Below are positions 34,025-43,529 of a stretch of DNA of 64,000 bases, piece by piece. The notes below the pieces were generated by a model that was not told the DNA's origin, did no database searches, and was given only the letters and a program-made list of their open reading frames with translations. Where the stretch lies: the NCBI GenBank assembly GCA_031269355.1, contig JAISZG010000074.1, positions 62,001-126,000 on the forward strand, given 5' to 3'. This DNA is from Oscillospiraceae bacterium (GTDB lineage Bacteria; Bacillota; Clostridia; Christensenellales; Aristaeellaceae). Each line of letters opens with the position of its first letter. The stretch's first letter is position 1. Both the position numbers and the translations under genes were made by a program.

Positions 34025-37000
34025 TCAACCAAGCTTTGCGTCCTTCGGCAGGCAGATTATTCGTCCGGTTACAAAATCGGTTGGCGCAAGATTTGGGTTC
34101 GCGGCGAGTATTGCGGCTGGCGTCGTATTATATTGCGCGGCGATCGACACGAGAGTTTCGCCCTTCACCATCACATGCGGTTCGAGGGCGCCGTCGCCGC
34201 ACTTGCCGCGGTTGCCGGATGGCGGGATGCATACAGTCTGCCCCGCTCCAAGCTGGGAGATGTTAATATCCGGATTCGCCAGTTCCAGCGCACTGTACGA
34301 AAGGTTATACAGAACGAGCAGATCGGCGTATGTTTGACCGGTTGACAGCGTGTGCGCGGTGTAGCCGTCGGCGCATTTGCGCGTCGCCTGCGGCAGGCAT
34401 ATTACCTGACCGACGAGCAGCTTATCGGGCGCGATTCCCGGGTTTGCCGCGAGCAGATCGGCCAGATTGAACCCATACCTGCGCGCGATAAGGTAGAAAC
34501 TGTCGCCGCGCTGCACGGTGTATGTTGAACCGCTGGGGCAATACTGCGGCTTTGGAGGATCTGGAATCGGGTCAGGCTGTTTTGCCGCGCAAGGGATTGC
34601 GACGTTCGCGCCCTCGAGCAGGCAATCGGGGCGCAACCCCGGATTTGCGGCGAACAGATCGGCGAGCGTAACCGCAAATTTCTTTGCGATGGAGAACAGC
34701 GTATCGCCGCACTGCACTATATATACGCAAGGCTTGCATGGTTTGACCGGCTCGGCGGGCGGCTTTGAATCGCCGGGCTTAGGCAGGCAGATAATTTGCC
34801 CTATCTGCAGATTATCCGGATCGACCGTTGGGTTCGCCTTCCTCAGCGCGTCGACGGTTAGCGAGAAATTTTGCGCGATGTTATAGAAGGTATCGCCTTT
34901 CTTGATAACATACTTCGCGCCTTCGCATGACGGGGGAGACGCGGCGCCGGATTTTTTTGGAACGCATATGATGTCGCCAGGCTCCAGTTTCTCTGGATTC
35001 ATTCCTGGGTTCGCGGCTAGCAGGTCAGCAAGCGCTATGTCGAACTTCTGAGAGATTGAATAGAAAGTATCCCCTTTTTGGATCACATACTTATTGCCGC
35101 TGCATGGGGGAGGGTTCGGAGCGGCGTCCGTTTTCTTTGGGATACATATGATGTCGCCGGGCTCCAGCTTCTCCGGATTTACCCCCGGGTTTGCCGTTAT
35201 CAGGTCGGCAAGTTCTACGCCATATTTTTGAGCGAGCGCGAAGAATGTGTCTCCCTTTTGGATCACATACTTATTACCGTCGCAAACAGGCGGAGCCGGG
35301 GGCGCGGGCGGCGTCTTTTTCTTGGGGACACACAGGAACGAGCCGATCTCCAATTTATCGGGTTTGGCGCTCGGGTTTGCCTTCATCAATTCTTCAAGCG
35401 ATATTCCGTATTTCAACGCGATGGCTGACAAGGTGTCGCCTTTGACGATTTCGTGAGGCGTGCCCGTTTCGCAGAACGGCTTCAACGGACCGGCGACGGG
35501 CAGGCATATCACGTCGCCTGGCTCAAGCGCGTCGGGATTAACCTTTGCGTTTGCCGCGAGCACGTCGGCCAGCGGAATTCCATAGCGCAGCGATAGGGTA
35601 TAGAATGTTTCACCCTTTTGAATAGTGTACGGCGTGCCGTTGGGGCAGAGCGGTTCCGGAGTATTCGAATCCGGATCGGGTAGGCAAATCAAGTCGCCTT
35701 CGATAAGCTTCTCAGGGTTGATATCCGGATTCGCTTCCAATACCCTGGCGAGTGGAATTCCAAAGCGAATCGCTATCGCGTAAAGCGTGTCGCCCTTGCG
35801 TATTGAATACGGCGCGCCGTTAGCGCAAAACGGGGAAACTCCGCCGCCGCCGGGGATGCATATCGCCTGACCGGCGGACATTTTTTCCGGTACTATGCCG
35901 GGATTTGCGACCAGCAGATCGTTAATCGGGATTGAGTTGCGCTTCGCTATTGCGAACAGCGTATCGCCTTTTTGCACTTCATATATATTGCCGTTGCATC
36001 CAGGCGTGGATTCACCTGATTTCAGCGGCACGCATATTACCTGCCCAACCTCAAGTTTTTCGGGATTCACGCCAGGATTCGCAGCCAGCAGGTCGGCAAG
36101 ATCTATATTGTTCCACTGAGCGACGGCGTAGAACGTATCGCCTTTTTGCACGGCGTAGCGAACGCCGTTGCACGGCTTGTCGACAGGTTTGTCGTCGGGT
36201 TTTTTCGGTATGCATATTGCGGCGCCGACTTCAAGCTTCTCTGGATTCACGCCCGGATTCGCAGCCAGCAGGTCGGTCAGATCGACGCCGTTCTTCTGAG
36301 CCAGCAGGAAGAAAGTGTCGCCCTTTTGAACGATATATTTCGTTCCGCTGCATTTCGTCGGCGAAGGAGCGGGCGCGGGCGCCGGCGCGATGGTTGGCGC
36401 GAACGGCGGAACCGCTTTCTTAGGCACGCATAGAATCTGGCCGACGATAAGCTTCTCGGGAACTATGCCAGGATTCGCGGCAAGCAGGTCGGGCAGCTCG
36501 ATACCAACCTTTTGAGATATGCCCCAGAACGTATCTCCCTTGACTACGACGTATTTTGTGCCGTCGCACGCGGGCGCGGGTGGTGCGGTAGGCGCGGGCG
36601 GCTGCTCAATTTTCTGCGGTATGCATATCAACTGGCCGACATATAGGCGCTCCGGGTTAACGCCGGGGTTTGCGGTCAGCAAATCTTGAATGGTGATGCC
36701 GTGTTTATGAGCTATTTCATAGAATGTATCGCCTTTTATAATTGTATAGCGAGTTCCGACGCAAGCCGGTTCCGGAGCTGCAGTCGATTTTTTGGGTACG
36801 CATATTACTTGCCCTATAAATAGCTTCTCCGGGTTTACGGACGGATTGGCCGCCAGCAGTTCCGCTATACCTACGCCGTTCTTCTGCGCGATTGCGAAGA
36901 AAGTATCGCCGCGCGATATGGTGTACTTCGTTCCGTCGCAGCTTGTGGGAGCGGAAGGCGCTTCTTTTTTTGGAACGCAGATTACCTGCCCGATATATAG

Positions 37001-37894
37001 CTGCTCCGGATTGACGGACGGATTCGCGGCTATCAGCGCGCTAAGCTCTAGTTGGTTAAGCTTCGCTATAGCGAAGAACGTGTCGCCGCGCTGAATCGTA
37101 TACTTTGTTCCGGTGCATAGCGGCGCGGGAGCTGAAACGGTCGGGATGCAGATTATCTGGCCGATCGTCAGTTGATCAGGCTTTACGGTTGGATTCGCCT
37201 TTTGCAGCGCTTCGATTGTCGTCTTGTTTTTTTGCGCGATGAGATAGAACGTATCCCCGCGCAACACTTGATATTTTCGACCGTCGCATACAGGGTCAGC
37301 CGGTTTTTCAGGCGGTTTTGCGGCGGCTTTGGGAATGCATATTTCCTGCCCGACGTACAGTTTTTCCGGACTGACGCCCGGGTTAGCGGCGATCAAGTCG
37401 CTCATCGCGATCTTGTTCCACTGCGCTATCGCGTAGAAGGTATCGCCGCGCCGGATTGTGTACGGTACGCCGCTGCATGTTGGCTGCGCAGGCGCGGTCG
37501 ATATTTTGGGGATGCATACGGTTTGGCCGATCACCAGTTTATCGGGCGCGACACCTGGGTTTGCCGCGAGCATTTCGTCCACGCTGACGCCCGCCTTTTG
37601 CGCGATCGTAAAGAATGTGTCGCCCTTAACGATCGTGTGGACGGTACCTTTGCAATACGGCCCATCGGGTACGCAAATGGTGTCGCCGGCGTAATATTTC
37701 TGTGGATTCAGCTTTGGATTTGCGCTTACTATCTCCTCGACGGTGGTCCCGAACTTCTTGGCGATGCCCACGAGCGTCTCTCCCTGCCCGATTGCATATC
37801 GAACCGTGCCGGGTCCGCAAGGGGATGCCGACGCGTATAGCGCTTCGGTATTGTCAAAATCCTCTGGGGTATTTGCGGAAAACAGTTCGCTCAT
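34025..37894 (-). CDS. Giant protein of 21 tandem LysM repeats with paired cysteines
   Basis: 1289 residues. After about 27 N-terminal residues (MSELFSANTPEDFDNTEALY) comes an unbroken array of 21 LysM units of 50-72 residues, each with Y-x-I/V-x-x-GDT near its start, an LLAANPG-type helix, and an ending ICxPK. Almost every unit has one Cys just before it (C-D/S-GTKY) and one in its ICxP end, giving about 42 cysteines; linkers are Pro/Ala-rich. LysM binds N-acetylglucosamine polymers such as peptidoglycan. There is no signal peptide, lipobox or catalytic domain. Clostridial and Bacillus spore-coat proteins such as SafA carry one or two LysM domains, and a sigma-K-like promoter lies upstream, so a mother-cell-made spore layer protein is inferred. 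Confidence 0.9.
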   Translation of the reverse strand: MSELFSANTPEDFDNTEALYASASPCGPGTVRYAIGQGETLVGIAKKFGTTVEEIVSANPKLNPQKYYAGDTICVPDGPYCKGTVHTIVKGDTFFTIAQKAGVSVDEMLAANPGVAPDKLVIGQTVCIPKISTAPAQPTCSGVPYTIRRGDTFYAIAQWNKIAMSDLIAANPGVSPEKLYVGQEICIPKAAAKPPEKPADPVCDGRKYQVLRGDTFYLIAQKNKTTIEALQKANPTVKPDQLTIGQIICIPTVSAPAPLCTGTKYTIQRGDTFFAIAKLNQLELSALIAANPSVNPEQLYIGQVICVPKKEAPSAPTSCDGTKYTISRGDTFFAIAQKNGVGIAELLAANPSVNPEKLFIGQVICVPKKSTAAPEPACVGTRYTIIKGDTFYEIAHKHGITIQDLLTANPGVNPERLYVGQLICIPQKIEQPPAPTAPPAPACDGTKYVVVKGDTFWGISQKVGIELPDLLAANPGIVPEKLIVGQILCVPKKAVPPFAPTIAPAPAPAPSPTKCSGTKYIVQKGDTFFLLAQKNGVDLTDLLAANPGVNPEKLEVGAAICIPKKPDDKPVDKPCNGVRYAVQKGDTFYAVAQWNNIDLADLLAANPGVNPEKLEVGQVICVPLKSGESTPGCNGNIYEVQKGDTLFAIAKRNSIPINDLLVANPGIVPEKMSAGQAICIPGGGGVSPFCANGAPYSIRKGDTLYAIAIRFGIPLARVLEANPDINPEKLIEGDLICLPDPDSNTPEPLCPNGTPYTIQKGETFYTLSLRYGIPLADVLAANAKVNPDALEPGDVICLPVAGPLKPFCETGTPHEIVKGDTLSAIALKYGISLEELMKANPSAKPDKLEIGSFLCVPKKKTPPAPPAPPVCDGNKYVIQKGDTFFALAQKYGVELADLITANPGVNPEKLEPGDIICIPKKTDAAPNPPPCSGNKYVIQKGDTFYSISQKFDIALADLLAANPGMNPEKLEPGDIICVPKKSGAASPPSCEGAKYVIKKGDTFYNIAQNFSLTVDALRKANPTVDPDNLQIGQIICLPKPGDSKPPAEPVKPCKPCVYIVQCGDTLFSIAKKFAVTLADLFAANPGLRPDCLLEGANVAIPCAAKQPDPIPDPPKPQYCPSGSTYTVQRGDSFYLIARRYGFNLADLLAANPGIAPDKLLVGQVICLPQATRKCADGYTAHTLSTGQTYADLLVLYNLSYSALELANPDINISQLGAGQTVCIPPSGNRGKCGDGALEPHVMVKGETLVSIAAQYNTTPAAILAANPNLAPTDFVTGRIICLPKDAKLG

Positions 37895-37929
37895 TGCGCG
37901 TTTCGCCTCCCGTTTATAGATTCCGATTC

Positions 37930-37957
37930 ATCGTATGTGATTCGCCGGACTTGGGTG
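37930..37957 (-). promoter_or_regulatory. Sigma-K-like promoter of the LysM gene
   Basis: On the minus strand: CACC (37957-37954), 16-nt spacer, CATACGAT (37937-37930). This fits the sigma-K form (AC..., 16-17 nt, CATAnnnT); the -10 also suits sigma-E. It lies about 36 nt before the start codon. No sigma-A promoter is evident there. Confidence 0.55.
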
Positions 37958-37997
37958 AACGCACCGCCCGTACTGTTTTTTATAGATCGCGCCGCTG

Positions 37998-38026
37998 TTG
38001 TGCGAGCCGCGTCGAGGCGGTATAAT
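37998..38026 (+). promoter_or_regulatory. Sigma-A promoter of the sensor kinase gene
   Basis: -35 TTGTGC (37998-38003), 17-nt spacer, perfect -10 TATAAT (38021-38026). It lies 86 nt before the kinase start at 38113. Confidence 0.65.
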
Positions 38027-38112
38027 AAAATCGGCGCAGTTTCGGAAGGCTGCTGATGTTATGGATGCGAAGCATTCGCTCTAAACTTCACAGATTTTTT
38101 GAGGAATATATT

Positions 38113-39015
38113 ATGAAAGAAAAACGAATTCGCCTGCCTATCGACGGACAAACCAGCGTGGGGAAGCTGCTTGTTTTTACGGCCATAGTGCATGCGCTGC
38201 AAATAGCGGCGGTCGCCGCGCTCGTCGCGTTTGCGCTGTATTTGAAGCCGTGGAATTCCGACATGCCGCGCCTGTCGATTTCAGTGATCGCGGCGGGTGT
38301 GGCAGCGCTTGCGGGAGTTTTCATGGGCATGCAGCAAACGCGGGCGACTCGCGATATGCTTCGCCAAACGAACGCTTTGACGCAAACCGCGCGCGCTCTC
38401 GAAACTCTAAATATAAAACTGCGTTCGCAGCGACATGATTTCATGAACCATCTGCAGGTTATTGGAAGCTTATTGGAAATGAACGAATATGCCGAGGCGG
38501 AAGCGTATATCGAAAAAGTTTATGGAGACGTGCAGTCTGTCGGAATGAATCTGCGCACTGCGGTTCCTGCTGTAAACGCGCTTTTGATGGTGAAGCAGGC
38601 GGAGTGCGAGAAGCGCGGTATTCTTTTTGAGGCGCAAATCACCTCGGATTGGCGCGGCCTGCCCCTGCCCGGTTGGGAGATGTGCCGGGTTCTTGGCAAC
38701 CTGATAGATAACGCGCGCGATGCGCTGGCGGCATCGGAGACGCCGCGCCTCACAATACAGCTGTTTGAGGAGATTGATCGATATCGATTTCGAGTGATAA
38801 ATAACGGCCCTATTATTCCAAAAGGTATGCGGCAAAAAGTGTTCGAGTCGGGATTCACTACGAAATTTGACGGCCAGGGATTGGGGTTATCTATTGTACG
38901 GCAGATCGTAACAAAAACGGGCGGGGACGTCGCGCTTGAATCGGACGCGCTGCAAACCGCGTTTTCCGGCTGGATTCCCCGGGGAAGCAGAACGGCGTCG
39001 GCTGAGGAAATATAG
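38113..39015 (+). CDS. Sensor histidine kinase, Spo0B/DcuS type, orphan
   Basis: 300 residues: two membrane helices (about 16-44 and 54-74), a Spo0B-type dimerisation helix with RSQRHDFMNHLQVIGSLLEM where His108 is the likely phosphate acceptor, and an HATPase domain with N-box GNLIDNARDA (195-204) and GQGLGLS (254-260). No extracellular domain of note, so it probably senses through the membrane or a partner. No response regulator gene is within the window, so the partner is elsewhere. ATG 38113 has GAGGAA 7-8 nt upstream. Confidence 0.92.
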   Translation: MKEKRIRLPIDGQTSVGKLLVFTAIVHALQIAAVAALVAFALYLKPWNSDMPRLSISVIAAGVAALAGVFMGMQQTRATRDMLRQTNALTQTARALETLNIKLRSQRHDFMNHLQVIGSLLEMNEYAEAEAYIEKVYGDVQSVGMNLRTAVPAVNALLMVKQAECEKRGILFEAQITSDWRGLPLPGWEMCRVLGNLIDNARDALAASETPRLTIQLFEEIDRYRFRVINNGPIIPKGMRQKVFESGFTTKFDGQGLGLSIVRQIVTKTGGDVALESDALQTAFSGWIPRGSRTASAEEI

Positions 39016-39070
39016 AACGGGCTCCCATAACAATGCTCATCAGAACATATGGGCAACTCTTATTTTATAA
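39016..39070. terminator. Possible convergent terminator
   Basis: CCCATA and TATGGG (about 39026-39031 and 39047-39052) can pair around a 15-18 nt loop, with an A/T-rich tail (CTTATTTTATAATTA) downstream. Weak, but both converging transcripts must end in this 55-nt space. Confidence 0.3.
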
Positions 39071-40054
39071 TTATAACAAATGGCACGACGCGTAATGCCC
39101 TGGCGAAATCTCTCTCAACGAAGGCGCTTCGCCCGCGCATATATCGTTCGCCATTGAGCAGCGCGTGCGGAACGAGCAGCCGGACGGGACGTTCATAGGG
39201 CTTGGCACGTCGCCTGACAATATTATGCGCCGCGCCTTTCGCGATCTATCGGGATCGGGAATCGGCACTGCCGACAGCAGCGACAGCGTATACGGATGCT
39301 GCGCGTGCCGATGCAGCTCAATGGACGGCGCAAGCTCGACAATCCTTCCTAGATACATAACCGCTATACGATTTGAAATATGCTTAACTACAGATAAATC
39401 ATGCGCTATAAATAAATATGATAAGCCGAGCCGCGCTTGCAAATCCTCAAGCGTATTGAGCACCTGCGCCTGGATGGAAACGTCGAGTGCGGAAACAGGC
39501 TCGTCGCATACGATAAATTCGGGCTTTGAAGCGAGCGCTCGGGCTATGCCTATTCGCTGCCGCTGCCCGCCGCTGAATTCGTGCGCGTAGCGAGTAGCCT
39601 GTTCGCTGGATAGACCCACTAAATTTAGGAGCGCCTGCACCCGCTCGGTTCGTTCATTTTTATCCGATGTCAATTTATGAACATCCAGCGGTTCCGCGAC
39701 GATATCTGAAACCGTCATTCGGGGATTTAGCGCGGAGTATGGGTCCTGAAATACAATCTGCGCGCGGCGTCGCAGCATATCAAGCGTGGGGCCGGGCGCG
39801 ATCCTAGCGCCGTCGAACACAACTTCGCCGCTCGTTGGAGTATATAAATATAACAAACTTCTCCCGACAGTAGTTTTGCCGCAGCCGGATTCGCCTACAA
39901 GCCCAAGCGTTTCACCCGCTCGTATAGAGAACGAAACGCCGTCGACGGCCTTTAGCATGGAAGTTTTGAAAAAGCCGGTCGCTATAGGGAAATGCTGCTT
40001 TAGATCGCGCACATCCAGCAGGATTTTATTATTGGCCTGAGCGGTTTCGGTCAT
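39071..40054 (-). CDS. oppF: Oligopeptide ABC transporter ATPase (OppF type), operon A
   Basis: 327 residues: Walker [10 protein letters not shown], signature LSGGQRQR (written here as [15 protein letters not shown]), Walker [12 protein letters not shown], and the OppF-type C-terminus [14 protein letters not shown] with the cysteine cluster that binds an iron-sulfur cluster in related proteins. Partner of the OppD-type ATPase just upstream, whose end it overlaps by 4 nt. Last gene of operon A. Confidence 0.95.
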   Translation of the reverse strand: MTETAQANNKILLDVRDLKQHFPIATGFFKTSMLKAVDGVSFSIRAGETLGLVGESGCGKTTVGRSLLYLYTPTSGEVVFDGARIAPGPTLDMLRRRAQIVFQDPYSALNPRMTVSDIVAEPLDVHKLTSDKNERTERVQALLNLVGLSSEQATRYAHEFSGGQRQRIGIARALASKPEFIVCDEPVSALDVSIQAQVLNTLEDLQARLGLSYLFIAHDLSVVKHISNRIAVMYLGRIVELAPSIELHRHAQHPYTLSLLSAVPIPDPDRSRKARRIILSGDVPSPMNVPSGCSFRTRCSMANDICAGEAPSLREISPGHYASCHLL

Positions 40055-41109
40055 AGCGTTCGCCCTCCTTCCGCGGGAATCGCCTCGCGGATGCGAATCG
40101 GCTCGCCGGTCTCATCCGTTTCCAGCATGCCAGTTCTAATGCCTTCCTCAACGTTGCGCCAGCATGAGGACAGATGATATTGAGCGACCGATATCTCGCG
40201 CGGGTGTTCGCGAAGGCATATTTTCATCGCGTGGTCGCATCGCGGGGCGAACGCGCAGCCACCCGGAAGATTGAGCAAATCGACGGGCGTGCCGCTGATT
40301 GGAACCAGCTGTTCCTTCTCGTCGTTCTCTATGTTCGGTATCGATCTGAGAAGCCCCTTTGTATACTCGTGTTTTGGATTGTAAAATATCTCCCGAGCGA
40401 TTCCGCGCTCGGCCGCCCGTCCGGCGTACATAACTATTACTTCGTCGCATAGGTTTGCTATTACGCCCAGATCGTGGGTTATCATAATTATAGCCATCCC
40501 AAGCTGCTTCTGAAGGCGATCCATCAGCTCTAGTATCTGCGCCTGAATAGTTACGTCAAGCGCGGTAGTCGGTTCGTCCGCGATCAATATATCAGGTTCG
40601 CACGCGAGCGCCATCGCTATCATAACGCGCTGTCGCATGCCGCCGCTAAGCTCGTGCGCGTATTGCTTGAGCCGCTTCTCTGGATCGTTTATTCCCACGA
40701 GCTGCAGCATCTCAAGCGCGCGGTCGCGGGATTGCCGCTTATTCCGATCGGTATGGAGGGAAATCGCCTCGACAAGCTGATTCTCTATCGTATATACGGG
40801 CGTCAGGCTCGTCATCGGGTCCTGAAATATTATGCTGATTTTATTGCCTCGTATCGCGCGGATTTCCGATTCCGGAGCACCTACCAGCTCCTTGCCCCGA
40901 AAGCGCACGCTGCCGCCTACAATTCGCCCGGGCTGGGTTAAAATCTGCAATATCGAATAAGCTGTCACGCTTTTGCCGCTGCCGGATTCGCCGACGATAC
41001 CCAGCACCTTTCCGTGATCCAGGCTAAACGATACGCCGTCCACCGCCTTCACCTCGCCGGCGGGTGTGAAGAACGAGGTGCGCAGGTTTTCCACTTCAAG
41101 AAGTCGCAT
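40051..41109 (-). CDS. oppD: Oligopeptide ABC transporter ATPase (OppD type), operon A
   Basis: 352 residues: Walker A GESGSGKS, signature [12 protein letters not shown], Walker [13 protein letters not shown], and the conserved C-terminal [20 protein letters not shown] 6 nt before ATG 41109. Acts with OppF as the two ATPases. About 15 nt after the oppC stop. Confidence 0.95.
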   Translation of the reverse strand: MRLLEVENLRTSFFTPAGEVKAVDGVSFSLDHGKVLGIVGESGSGKSVTAYSILQILTQPGRIVGGSVRFRGKELVGAPESEIRAIRGNKISIIFQDPMTSLTPVYTIENQLVEAISLHTDRNKRQSRDRALEMLQLVGINDPEKRLKQYAHELSGGMRQRVMIAMALACEPDILIADEPTTALDVTIQAQILELMDRLQKQLGMAIIMITHDLGVIANLCDEVIVMYAGRAAERGIAREIFYNPKHEYTKGLLRSIPNIENDEKEQLVPISGTPVDLLNLPGGCAFAPRCDHAMKICLREHPREISVAQYHLSSCWRNVEEGIRTGMLETDETGEPIRIREAIPAEGGRTL

Positions 41110-41123
41110 TAAAGCCCTCCAGT

Positions 41124-42182
41124 TCAGGAGCGGAGTTTTGGATCGAACGCGTCGCGCAAGCCGTTGCCTAGCAGGTTAAACGACAGCACTACAAGAAATA
41201 TCGACGTGGCGGGGAAGAAAAGCAGATACGGATATGAAACAAGCCCGTTGCGCGCGTCGGCCGCGAGCGAGCCGAGTGAGGGCATGGGCATCGATACGCC
41301 AAGCCCAAGAAACGAGAGGAAGCTTTCCGTGAATATGGCGGATGGAATCTGCATCGCCGCTACGATTATTATCACCGACACGCAGTTGGGTATCATGTGC
41401 TTTCGAATTATCCGCGACGCCTTTGCGCCGATAGCCCTTGATGCGAGCACGTATTCCTGCTCCTTTATCGATAGCACCTGCCCGCGAACCTGCCGCGCCA
41501 TGCCAACCCAATAGAGAAGACCGAACACGAGGAATATGCTTATCATGCCGGGACCAAGCCGCAATATAAGCGCATTTTTGGACATGCTCACCATATCTTT
41601 TATCGCGACGCTGAGCAGTATTACTATCAGCACGTCGGGGAGCGCGTATATTATATCGACTATGCGCATCATTATAAGATCTACCCGTCCGCCGAAGTAT
41701 CCTGAAATCGAGCCATATAATATTCCGATTATAATAACAATAAGCGCGGAGAATATGCCGACCATAAGTGATATCCGCGTTCCGTAAATAACGCGTATCG
41801 CGTAATCGCGACCGAGCGCGTCGGTGCCCATTATATGGGGGAACACGGACTGGCCGTTTTCAATGCGAGCGATTTCCTTTTGGGAATATTGAAACGGCCG
41901 CATATATGAAGCCGTTACATCCTGCTTTGAATATGTATAAGGATAGAAATATGGAGTGATAAAAGCGATAAGCGCGAACAGAAGTATAACGAACAGGCAC
42001 AGCATAGCCAATTTATTGCGGCCAAGCCGACGCATCGCGTCTTTCATAAACGATACGGACGGGCGGGTTTGAATCTGCTGCGCCTTTTCCTCATCGGTCG
42101 CTAGGGTGAAATCCGGCAAGTCGATTTGCAGCGACAATAAATTTTTCGGACGCCCGGCGTCGCTAGTCGTTGGCTGTATCAT
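41124..42182 (-). CDS. oppC: Oligopeptide ABC transporter permease (OppC type), operon A
   Basis: About 352 residues; six helices with the permease loop SRAIGAKASRIIRKHMIPN (EAA-type). The long N-terminus (about 50 residues before the first helix) is common for OppC. ATG 42182 has GGAG 8 nt upstream; a GTG at 42191 overlaps that site. 28 nt after oppB. Confidence 0.95.
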   Translation of the reverse strand: MIQPTTSDAGRPKNLLSLQIDLPDFTLATDEEKAQQIQTRPSVSFMKDAMRRLGRNKLAMLCLFVILLFALIAFITPYFYPYTYSKQDVTASYMRPFQYSQKEIARIENGQSVFPHIMGTDALGRDYAIRVIYGTRISLMVGIFSALIVIIIGILYGSISGYFGGRVDLIMMRIVDIIYALPDVLIVILLSVAIKDMVSMSKNALILRLGPGMISIFLVFGLLYWVGMARQVRGQVLSIKEQEYVLASRAIGAKASRIIRKHMIPNCVSVIIIVAAMQIPSAIFTESFLSFLGLGVSMPMPSLGSLAADARNGLVSYPYLLFFPATSIFLVVLSFNLLGNGLRDAFDPKLRS

Positions 42183-42210
42183 CGCGTTCACTCCGTTTAT
42201 CCATATGCGC

Positions 42211-43137
42211 TTAACTTAGCTGAATTCGAGGATCGATTACTTTATAGAGGATATCGCACAGGAAATTCATCAGCACTATTAAAATCGCCAGGAATATGGT
42301 AATTCCCATTATAATCATATAATCGGTACGCAGCATACTATTTACGAATAACCGGCCTAATCCCGGCACTGAAAATATATTTTCCACAACCATGCTACCT
42401 ACCAATATGTTGGCCATCATCGGTCCCGCGTAGGTGACTATCGGGATAAGCGCGCATTTAAGGGCGTGCTTAAACACCACCTTATACCAGTGCAAGCCTT
42501 TCGCGCGGGCGGTTCGTATGAAATCCTGCCCCAGCACGTCGAGCATGCTTGAGCGCTGCAATCGCGTTGTGTACGCCATAGGATACAGCGCGAGCGATAG
42601 AATGGGCAAGAACAGCCCCCCCGGCTGCGTTCCGAGCGTCGGAAACCACTTCAAGCGCAATCCAAAAAACAACAGAAATAAAGTGGCCAGCACAAACGAG
42701 GGCATAGACACCAGCGCGATTGTGATGACCTGTATAACCTGATCTATTATACCGCCGCGATTGAGCGCGGAAACAGAGCCGAGCACAAGCCCCAGAAGAA
42801 GCGCGAGAACCGCTGCGCACAGCCCTATGATCGCGGAGTATGAAAAGCCGTTTCTTATCAAACCGAATACGGTGCTGCCTACCCACGCGGTGGACAGCCC
42901 GAAGTCAAAGCGTGCGATGCCCTTTATATAATTCAAAAACTGCACGGGCAGCGGTTTATCAAACCCATACTTGGCTTCGAGCGCCGCTATAGTCGCGTCG
43001 CTCTTGGCCTTCTCGGAGCTGAACGGGCTTGCGGGAATCGCGTGCATGGTAGCGAATGTTATTACGATTACGAGGAAGATCGTCAGCAGCGCCATGCCGA
43101 AGCGGCGCAGCAAATATCCCGTAAACTTAGCGCTCAT
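42211..43137 (-). CDS. oppB: Oligopeptide ABC transporter permease (OppB type), operon A
   Basis: 308 residues, six helices, EAA-type loop RTARAKGLHWYKVVFKHALK, and the family end YKVIDPRIQLS. First gene of operon A (B-C-D-F). Unusually, no binding-protein gene accompanies this operon. The ribosome binding site is weak (GGGGGC). Confidence 0.95.
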   Translation of the reverse strand: MSAKFTGYLLRRFGMALLTIFLVIVITFATMHAIPASPFSSEKAKSDATIAALEAKYGFDKPLPVQFLNYIKGIARFDFGLSTAWVGSTVFGLIRNGFSYSAIIGLCAAVLALLLGLVLGSVSALNRGGIIDQVIQVITIALVSMPSFVLATLFLLFFGLRLKWFPTLGTQPGGLFLPILSLALYPMAYTTRLQRSSMLDVLGQDFIRTARAKGLHWYKVVFKHALKCALIPIVTYAGPMMANILVGSMVVENIFSVPGLGRLFVNSMLRTDYMIIMGITIFLAILIVLMNFLCDILYKVIDPRIQLS

Positions 43138-43179
43138 TGAATGCCCCCGATCGATGCCGTCCAGATATGTATAAGAAGA

Positions 43180-43208
43180 ATTTTACATCATGAATGGAAG
43201 TTTGTCAA
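43180..43208 (-). promoter_or_regulatory. Sigma-A promoter of opp operon A
   Basis: On the minus strand: -35 TTGACA (43208-43203), 17-nt spacer, -10 TAAAAT (43185-43180); close to consensus. An inverted repeat AATTTTTGC-N5-GCAAAAATT (43208-43230) abuts the -35 and may be an operator. Confidence 0.75.
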
Positions 43209-43452
43209 ATTTTTGCTGCGCGCAAAAATTAATCCCCCTGCATAGCGGGCTGGAAACATATGCGCGGACGGATGGCTGGATTATGAATTGATAACGATAA
43301 ACGCCGTCTTTTAGCAGAGTTCAGCGCTGCGGCTGTAATTTTTGTAATTTGCCGATACGAGGCAGGCATAATACCAATCGCTATTGCGCAGATATTCAGG
43401 CGGTATCCGCATAAACATAATTTCCAAAAATGAAGCCCCTGCAAAATCGAGC
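43208..43452. other. Intergenic region between the two opp operons
   Basis: No gene supported; a 79-codon frame at 43229-43468 has no protein-like features. Holds the inverted repeat AATTTTTGC (43208-43216) / GCAAAAATT (43222-43230) next to the operon A promoter, and leads into the operon B promoter at 43453. Confidence 0.6.
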
Positions 43453-43481
43453 TTGCGAAATTGCACAAAAGGGCGTATCAT
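43453..43481 (+). promoter_or_regulatory. Sigma-A promoter of opp operon B
   Basis: -35 TTGCGA (43453-43458), 17-nt spacer, -10 TATCAT (43476-43481). About 49 nt before the first start codon. Confidence 0.6.
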
Positions 43482-43529
43482 GTCAAAATAAGCGAAATTA
43501 ATGCAGTCGCGTGGAAGGAAGGTGCCGAT

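Noticed and set aside
34025..37894. Periodic DNA repeats of about 180 bp, considered as a CRISPR or satellite array
   Set aside because: The periodicity is the LysM unit in one long reading frame. Units differ in DNA sequence and there are no short identical repeats with spacers.
43208..43230. CodY box at the opp operon A promoter
   Set aside because: The arms share AATTTT/AAAATT with the CodY box, but the spacing is longer than the 15-nt consensus.
43229..43468. Minus-strand frame of 79 codons between the two opp operons
   Set aside because: Has a membrane-like stretch but no ribosome binding site, and it covers the control region of both operons.
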